Source: Brevibacterium permense
GTDB taxonomy: Bacteria > Actinomycetota > Actinomycetes > Actinomycetales > Brevibacteriaceae
Direction of reading: 5' to 3'
Assembly (NCBI RefSeq): GCF_025506275.1
Contig: NZ_QYCP01000092.1
Coordinates: 1 to 64,000 of the forward strand
DNA length: 64,000 nucleotides
Shown here: positions 59,204 through 64,000 of the stretch, one piece after another
Numbering within the stretch: the first letter of the stretch is position 1
Layout of the letters: every line of letters begins with the position of its first letter
The notes under the pieces: generated by a model
The model's input: the letters and a program-made list of their open reading frames with translations, nothing else
What the model was told of the DNA's origin: nothing
The model's database searches: none
Position numbers and translations under genes: made by a program

Positions 59204-59449
59204 TCAGTCCTCTGAGCGGCGGGCGAGTCCGCCGAGGTTCGCGATCCCTCTGAACAGCAGACGGACGAGAATCGTGCCGATGACTCCACATACGAGGGCC
59301 AACAGCCCGCAGACCGCCATATGCAGATCCGTGCGTCCCATGAACGCCACGAGGCTGAGCAGCCCGATGACGAGAAAAAGCGCCAGGTTGACCAGTCGGC
59401 TGAGGATGGTGCCGATGATGTCCATCATCGTCGGGTCCTTACTCGTCAC
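59204..59449 (-). CDS. Small membrane protein coupled to TesB
   Basis: 81 residues, GTG at 59449 overlapping the tesB stop (GTGA), with AAGGAGG 6 nt upstream. Two hydrophobic segments (about 14-35 and 40-62) and a positively charged end FRGIANLGGLARRSED. Probably an integral membrane protein with a helical hairpin; no recognised family. Confidence 0.65.
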   Translation of the reverse strand: MTSKDPTMMDIIGTILSRLVNLALFLVIGLLSLVAFMGRTDLHMAVCGLLALVCGVIGTILVRLLFRGIANLGGLARRSED

Positions 59450-60354
59450 TGAACCTCCTTGACCCGCACCATGCCTTCCTGGGCCACAGTGGCCAGCAGG
59501 GTTCCGTCCTGAGCGAAGATACGGCCGTAGCCGAGACCGCGTCCACCCTGTGCGGCAGGAGACTCCTGCACATAGAGCATCCAGTCGTCGACGCGCACCC
59601 GGTGGTGCCACCACATCGCATGGTCGAGGCTGGCCACCCGCAGCCCCGGGGTTCGCCACGTCAGCTCGTGATGACGAAGAACCGGTTCGAGCAGGTTGAA
59701 GTCACTGGCATAGGCCAGAGCCGCGGCATTGAGCACCGGATCGTCTCCGAACTTCGAACTGGCCCGGAACCAGGAATGCTGTTCGGTGATCGAAGGATCC
59801 GAGAATTCCGAGGTGTGCAGAGACGGCTCGACAGGACGGACTTCGAAGGGACGCTTCCGCAGCCAGTCGCTGACGACCGGAGAATCCTCATCGCCGATAT
59901 AGTCAAGCAGTTCCGGGCAGTCCTCGGGAGCCGGCAGACCGGTCGGCATCTGCTCGGCATGGCTGAGACCCGGTTGGTCGTCCTGGAACGAAGCGCTCAA
60001 TGACAGGATCGGCGAGCCCTTCTGATAAGCGTGGACGCGGCGGGCAGAGAACGAACGGCCATCACGCAGCCGCTCGACGCCGAATTCGATAGGCTCACTG
60101 ACATCGCCGGCGCGCAGGAAATATCCGTGAAGCGAATGGATCAGGCGGTCACTGGGAAGTGTGGCAGCGGCTGCGACGACACACTGTGCGAGCACCTGCC
60201 CGCCGAAGACCCGACCGTCAGGTTTGTACTGGCTGTGCCCGATGAAGAAGTCCGTTTCGCTGGACGCCGCAGTGAACTCGAGCCGGCGCAGATCGAGGAT
60301 CTCGTGCAGCCGAGCTACGTTCGCCTCCGCTTCGGAGGATGCTTCGTCGGTCAT
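59446..60354 (-). CDS. tesB: Acyl-CoA thioesterase II
   Basis: 302 residues from ATG 60354 (GGGAGAAG upstream); the longer in-frame start at 60399 lies in the divergent promoter. Double hot-dog fold. The N-terminal domain has IGHSQYKPDGRVFGGQVLAQ (residues 38-57), and the C-terminal domain has VASLDHAMWWHHRVRVDDWM and QESPAAQGGRGLGYG, which carry the catalytic Asp and Gln. It hydrolyses medium- and long-chain acyl-CoA. Divergent from a second thioesterase. Confidence 0.9.
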   Translation of the reverse strand: MTDEASSEAEANVARLHEILDLRRLEFTAASSETDFFIGHSQYKPDGRVFGGQVLAQCVVAAAATLPSDRLIHSLHGYFLRAGDVSEPIEFGVERLRDGRSFSARRVHAYQKGSPILSLSASFQDDQPGLSHAEQMPTGLPAPEDCPELLDYIGDEDSPVVSDWLRKRPFEVRPVEPSLHTSEFSDPSITEQHSWFRASSKFGDDPVLNAAALAYASDFNLLEPVLRHHELTWRTPGLRVASLDHAMWWHHRVRVDDWMLYVQESPAAQGGRGLGYGRIFAQDGTLLATVAQEGMVRVKEVQ

Positions 60355-60440
60355 GGGCTTCTCCCTCGGATGACTGGGCCAATCGTGCGTACGAGTCACG
60401 ATCCTATCGCGTGCGGCACCGTCGTGATGAAGGTGGCATG

Positions 60441-60992
60441 ATGGGAGGCATGCACTCTGGCGCCACCAACCCCCTTCTCGACGAATTCACCCGCGTACTG
60501 TTGGAACTGAGATGGGGTGATATGGACGCCTACGGCCATGTGAACAACGTCACCCAGCTCAAACTGCTGGAAGAGGCGCGCGTCCGTGCCCTCGGCTCTC
60601 CCACCCACAGCTCCGATGCACCGACCACGCCGGGACAGCATGGGGTGTCCGAGACGGTCAGCGGGGTCGAGATACCGACGATCTTCGCCGACGCCTCTGC
60701 CACCACCGAGCTGCTCGTGGCCTCCCACGCAATCGAATACCGTGCCCCGATTCCCTATCGGACCGGACCCATAGCGGTCGATCTCGTCATCAGCGATGTG
60801 CGACCCGCCTCGGTGACAGTGGGCTATGTCATCTGCGAACCGGACGGTTCGCGCACCTACACGGTCGCCGAGACCGTCATCGTCTTCATCGACATCGACA
60901 GCGGCCGGCCGCGACGCCTCAGGCAAGCCGAGACCCTAGCCATGGAATCGGTGCTCGGTACACCCGTGCCGCTGCGGAGGGCCCGACGATGA
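60441..60992 (+). CDS. Hot-dog acyl-CoA thioesterase (4HBT family)
   Basis: 183 residues from ATG 60441 (AAGG 7 nt upstream; ATG 60438 is also possible). The single hot-dog domain is recognised by LRWGDMDAYGHVNNVTQLKL (about residues 23-42), the 4-hydroxybenzoyl-CoA-thioesterase-like Asp/His motif. ATGA overlap with the next gene. Substrate unknown. Confidence 0.85.
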   Translation: MGGMHSGATNPLLDEFTRVLLELRWGDMDAYGHVNNVTQLKLLEEARVRALGSPTHSSDAPTTPGQHGVSETVSGVEIPTIFADASATTELLVASHAIEYRAPIPYRTGPIAVDLVISDVRPASVTVGYVICEPDGSRTYTVAETVIVFIDIDSGRPRRLRQAETLAMESVLGTPVPLRRARR

Positions 60993-61660
60993 CGGATCTG
61001 CAGATCAGCGACCCGCTGGCGATGCGGGATCTCTCCGCCTTCGCTTCTCTGGCCCACAGGGCAGATGCTGACGGAGCGATGCGACTGCAGGTCGCCTCCG
61101 ACGTCCTGGCCGTCACCGTGGCACCGTTGTTCCCGCACGGACTCGGCGATTCGACACCGCTCGTGCTGGCCATGCGAATGCTGCGCCTGGGCGACCACGA
61201 ACAAGACGGATTCGACGAGGCGGTGCCGCTGTCGAATCTGCTCGACCGCTTCGCCCGCGACGAGAATGGAACCACTCTGCCGGTGCCGCCGAACTCGGTG
61301 CTCGTGTCGTGGACCGGGATCGCGCCTCCGCGCGGAGGCTGGTCAGAATACGACACGATCAGCGTCGGGCGGCTCCACGAGACTGCGGAGTCAGGGATCG
61401 CCGAGATCAGCACCGGTGCGCCCGACGGTTCCGGTGGACACGCGGTCAAGGCTCTGCGTTCACGCGTGTGGTCACGTCCGATGGCGGGCGAGCAGGGAAC
61501 CGGGATGCCAGGAGGATTGGCCTTTGCCGCCGCTGCGCTGCGCTTCATTCCACCCGCGGGTCGAGACGACAACCGTCAGCTGCGCATCATGGAAGCCGGA
61601 GGCTGGCTGCGACTTGTGGCCCCAGGCGGTCACCTTCTCACGCGTGCCCGCGGACTGTGA
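60989..61660 (+). CDS. Conserved hypothetical protein coupled to 4HBT thioesterase
   Basis: 223 residues, overlapping the thioesterase stop by 4 bp. It begins LQISDPLAMRDLSAFASLAHR and ends with AGGWLRLVAPGGHLLTRARG; it has no membrane segment or recognised motif. The family is seen beside the same thioesterase in other actinobacteria (memory). It ends immediately beside the globin stop, with no base between them. Confidence 0.7.
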   Translation: MTDLQISDPLAMRDLSAFASLAHRADADGAMRLQVASDVLAVTVAPLFPHGLGDSTPLVLAMRMLRLGDHEQDGFDEAVPLSNLLDRFARDENGTTLPVPPNSVLVSWTGIAPPRGGWSEYDTISVGRLHETAESGIAEISTGAPDGSGGHAVKALRSRVWSRPMAGEQGTGMPGGLAFAAAALRFIPPAGRDDNRQLRIMEAGGWLRLVAPGGHLLTRARGL

Positions 61661-62062
61661 TCAGCGGATGTTCGGGTTCGTATTCACCATCGCGGTCGCT
61701 GCCCGCTGGAAGTAGTCCCAGAACATCTCGTCGTACAGCGGCGGCAGGCTCACATCGTCGAGAGCCGCACGCATGCACCGCAGCCAGCGGTCCCGGGCAT
61801 CGAAATCGATCGGATAGTCGAAATGCCGCATCCGCAGTCGCGGGTGACCTCGCTGCTCCTGGTAGGTCGACGGACCCCCGAAGTACTGCTCGAGGAACAT
61901 CTGCAGACGTTGCTTCGCCCCCTCCAGCTCATGGCCGTCGGGATACATCGCAATGAGCTGAGCATCCGCATCGACATGCTGGTAGAACACGTCGACGAGG
62001 CGGGTGAACGTGTCGTGCCCGCCGACGGCCTCGAAGATGGAACCGTCAGTTGTCTGCGACAT
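61661..62062 (-). CDS. glbO: Group II truncated haemoglobin (TrHbO type)
   Basis: 133 residues from ATG 62062. Key residues line up with mycobacterial TrHbO: B10 Tyr27 (FYQHV), CD1 Tyr40 (MYPDG), proximal F8 His80 in RGHPRLRMRH, and G8 Trp93 (DRWLRCM). The 2-on-2 fold binds O2 and peroxide and is linked to redox or NO stress. It overlaps the MscS gene by 17 bp. Alternative in-frame starts upstream lie inside mscS. Confidence 0.94.
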   Translation of the reverse strand: MSQTTDGSIFEAVGGHDTFTRLVDVFYQHVDADAQLIAMYPDGHELEGAKQRLQMFLEQYFGGPSTYQEQRGHPRLRMRHFDYPIDFDARDRWLRCMRAALDDVSLPPLYDEMFWDYFQRAATAMVNTNPNIR

Positions 62063-63137
62063 CGCTCGATCCTTCACTGGGGGAGTCCTCCTGCACGTTG
62101 CTGCGGATCTCCTGGTCACTGGGCAGAGGCGAGGGATTCTCGGAATCCTCGGCGACTGCCGGAGCCATCGCCTTCTCCTGAGCGGGCAGGGTGCGCAGAA
62201 CCGTCTCCTGCACCATACCGATCTGTCCGCCGCGCTTGGCCAGCTGGGTCATCAGTTCGGCACGGAAGGCACGCTCGACCATCCACTGCAGGTTCGGCTT
62301 GGTCTTGACCATGGTGCGGATGACCCGGTGGGAGCCCGACAGCGACTGGACGCCGGCGATCTCGGGATCCTCCAACATCGCATTGGCCAGCTCGGGATCC
62401 TTCCGCAGAGTGCGCGTGATGTCCGCGGTCATCTCGCGGTACTCATCCATCGAGGTCCGGTAGTCGAGCGGGATGTCGAGCACGGCACGAGCCCAGCCCT
62501 GGGACAGGTTGCCCACACGCAGGATCTCGCCGTTGCGCACATGCCACAGGGTGCCGGTGAGGTCACGGATCTGGGTGCGGCGCAAACCGACGTCCTCGAC
62601 TTCGCCGACGGCTTCGCCGAGGTCGACGGTGTCACCGATTCCGTACTGGTCTTCGATGACGATGAAGAATCCCGACAGATAGTCGCGGACGAGTTCCTGG
62701 GCACCGAAGGCGATGGCAACACCGGCGATGCCGGCAGAAGCGAGGATCGGGGCGATATTGAAGCTCAGCGCATCAAGGATCATGAGGACCGCAATGACGC
62801 TGACGAGGATCGTCGTCACGGACGACAGCATCCGCCCCACGGTCTTCGCCCGCTGGGCCCGGCGTGCTTTGATCGTCTGCTCATCGATTCCGGTCCGCTG
62901 AGCCTCCATCGCGGTGGCGGAGAATTTCGTGCGACCGGCGCTTTCGGCTTTCTCGCTGCCGACGGTGCCCTTGGCCACCGCTGTGGTGAACCGGCGGATG
63001 AAGAGCCGGATGACGAGGTTGATGACGATCGCGCCGATGATGATCACGGTGATCTTCAGCGGCGCGCCGAGAAGGAAGGCCCCCCAGTCGAATTCACTTG
63101 CGTTCTGAACAGTGGAATCTATTGAAACAGAAGTCAT
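62046..63137 (-). CDS. Mechanosensitive ion channel, MscS family
   Basis: 363 residues. Membrane helices at about 25-46 and 105-125. The pore-lining TM3 (about 128-156) is ILASAGIAGVAIAFGAQELV, with small Gly/Ala packing, followed by the beta domain (VEDQYGIGDTVDLGEAVGEV, LRRTQIRDLTGTL). A C-terminal disordered acidic tail about 310-363. It opens on hypo-osmotic shock. The end overlaps the globin start. Confidence 0.92.
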   Translation of the reverse strand: MTSVSIDSTVQNASEFDWGAFLLGAPLKITVIIIGAIVINLVIRLFIRRFTTAVAKGTVGSEKAESAGRTKFSATAMEAQRTGIDEQTIKARRAQRAKTVGRMLSSVTTILVSVIAVLMILDALSFNIAPILASAGIAGVAIAFGAQELVRDYLSGFFIVIEDQYGIGDTVDLGEAVGEVEDVGLRRTQIRDLTGTLWHVRNGEILRVGNLSQGWARAVLDIPLDYRTSMDEYREMTADITRTLRKDPELANAMLEDPEIAGVQSLSGSHRVIRTMVKTKPNLQWMVERAFRAELMTQLAKRGGQIGMVQETVLRTLPAQEKAMAPAVAEDSENPSPLPSDQEIRSNVQEDSPSEGSSDVADN

Positions 63138-63149
63138 GATCGTTCGAGC

Positions 63150-64000
63150 CTAGCTGTGAAGGTTCAATGATCCCTTGGAAGCGCTGGACACACGCTGAAC
63201 CTGCAGAGCGCGGTTCGCATCGGCGAGGTTCTCATTCATCAGACGGACCAGGCCCTTCGGCGCGGAGGGGTGATTCTCGAGCCACCGTGAGGTGGCGTCG
63301 ACTGTGGCAGAACTCACCGGCGGATACAGCCGCAGAGTCATCGTCTGCGCCATCTCCAGCGTGCGCGTCTCCCACCAACCGGCGACACGTGCGAAGTATT
63401 CGTCGGCGAACGACCGCAGCGGTGACTCTGCGGTGATGAGGTCTCCGGAGGCCGTCTGCAGACCGGTTCCGAAGCCCAGCGCGAGCGCGCCGAGCTCCGA
63501 GTTCGGCAGATTCGCATCGTCGACCATTCGTATGAAGGTCTGCGACTTCGACGCCGAGGTGGGCCGGGAGGCGCGCGCGGTCGCGGCGTGGCGCACACCG
63601 GTGGCGCTGGGATCCTGCCGGCTCATCTCCTCGACGATCGAATCGTCGACGGCGTCGTTCGAGCACAGCCCGATGATGATCTCCCAGGTCAGGTCCGTGT
63701 CCAGAGCGATCCCATAGATGCGTTCCGTGTCGGGGCGCAGCCAGGACTTCAACCGGTCCAGCTGAACGGATGTGGTTGCATGGCGGATGAACCCTCGCAC
63801 GAACTGGAACGCTTGGTCCGTTCCCTCCTCGGTGGTTTCGAGCAGTTCGATGAACCGGTCGGACACCTGGGCGTGCATCTGCTCCCGCTCCCGTGGGGGC
63901 AGATAGGATGCGATCGCGGTGTCGAGCTGACGCATCTGTGTGAGCAGTCCGGAGGAATGGGTGATGGCGCTCAGGTGGGTGAGCACGGTGTTGATGTAGT
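63150..64000 (-). CDS. pepN: Aminopeptidase N, C-terminal part (gene continues beyond window)
   Basis: Only the last ~283 residues are seen; the frame stays open to 64000 (...YINTVLTHLSAI). They match the ERAP1_C helical domain of actinobacterial PepN (FVRGFIRHATTSVQLDRLKS, GIALDTDLTWEIIIGL, LMNENLADANRALQVQR). The M1 catalytic HExxH lies to the right, outside. It is 12 bp upstream of mscS, probably in the same transcript. Confidence 0.85.
   Translation of the reverse strand, partial: YINTVLTHLSAITHSSGLLTQMRQLDTAIASYLPPREREQMHAQVSDRFIELLETTEEGTDQAFQFVRGFIRHATTSVQLDRLKSWLRPDTERIYGIALDTDLTWEIIIGLCSNDAVDDSIVEEMSRQDPSATGVRHAATARASRPTSASKSQTFIRMVDDANLPNSELGALALGFGTGLQTASGDLITAESPLRSFADEYFARVAGWWETRTLEMAQTMTLRLYPPVSSATVDATSRWLENHPSAPKGLVRLMNENLADANRALQVQRVSSASKGSLNLHS

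Overview
The window reads as a chromosomal segment of a high-GC Gram-positive actinobacterium. The actinobacterial markers are NucS mismatch endonuclease, multifunctional 2-oxoglutarate enzyme Kgd, GuaB1, SigR/RsrA, the 24-residue ribosomal protein bL37, a DUF2550 gene between atpC and murA, a MurA with Asp in place of the catalytic Cys, and a Scy/DivIVA-like coiled-coil protein. Protein flavour and gene order suggest Brevibacterium or a close relative in Micrococcales; this genus call is inference from memory, not a search.

Left edge (1-2100) is accessory DNA lying against the 3' side of an initiator tRNA-Met gene. It holds an IS3-type transposase fragment, a truncated small membrane protein, a plasmid/phage-type helix-turn-helix protein whose gene is packed with DNA dyads, an XRE regulator broken by a stop codon, and a divergent XRE regulator whose reading frame runs into the tRNA. 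Both regulator genes appear to have leaderless promoters.

2280-13840 is core: YceI with a palindromic operator, an aminotransferase, a leftward hisN-rsgA-aroA-DoxX cluster, sigR-rsrA with an autoregulatory promoter, bL37, and kgd coupled to an SGNH hydrolase. 13943-19560 carries guaB1, two overlapping CNNM/CBS transporters, a secreted-type M15 peptidase and tRNA-Arg(CCG). 19687-24231 is an ABC/FtsX exporter and a CynX-type MFS protein.

24316-29918 is the aspartate-family operon: a remnant arginyl-tRNA synthetase lacking its catalytic core, then lysA-hom-thrC-thrB. It is followed by rho (with a terminator-like leader hairpin), prfA, prmC, tsaC, a WecA-like transferase and an AtpI-like protein, the F1Fo ATP synthase operon atpBEFHAGDC, DUF2550 and murA.

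45425-47037 is a small accessory patch: an AbiEi-like/endonuclease-fold protein flanked on both sides by degenerate ~40-bp tandem repeats. Then come nucS with a zinc-ribbon neighbour, the coiled-coil protein, a thiolase, a thiamine-binding protein, tRNA-Arg(TCT), a translationally coupled pair of dynamin-like GTPases, ssb, a lipoprotein, ettA, two acyl-CoA thioesterases, a truncated haemoglobin, an MscS channel and the 3' part of pepN, which leaves the window on the right.

No CRISPR array, rRNA, complete insertion sequence or integrase was seen. The most unusual points are the dyad cluster inside the plasmid-type gene, the core-less ArgS heading the lysine/threonine operon, the repeat-flanked nuclease-like gene, and the GTPase pair in which one partner has lost its G4 motif.
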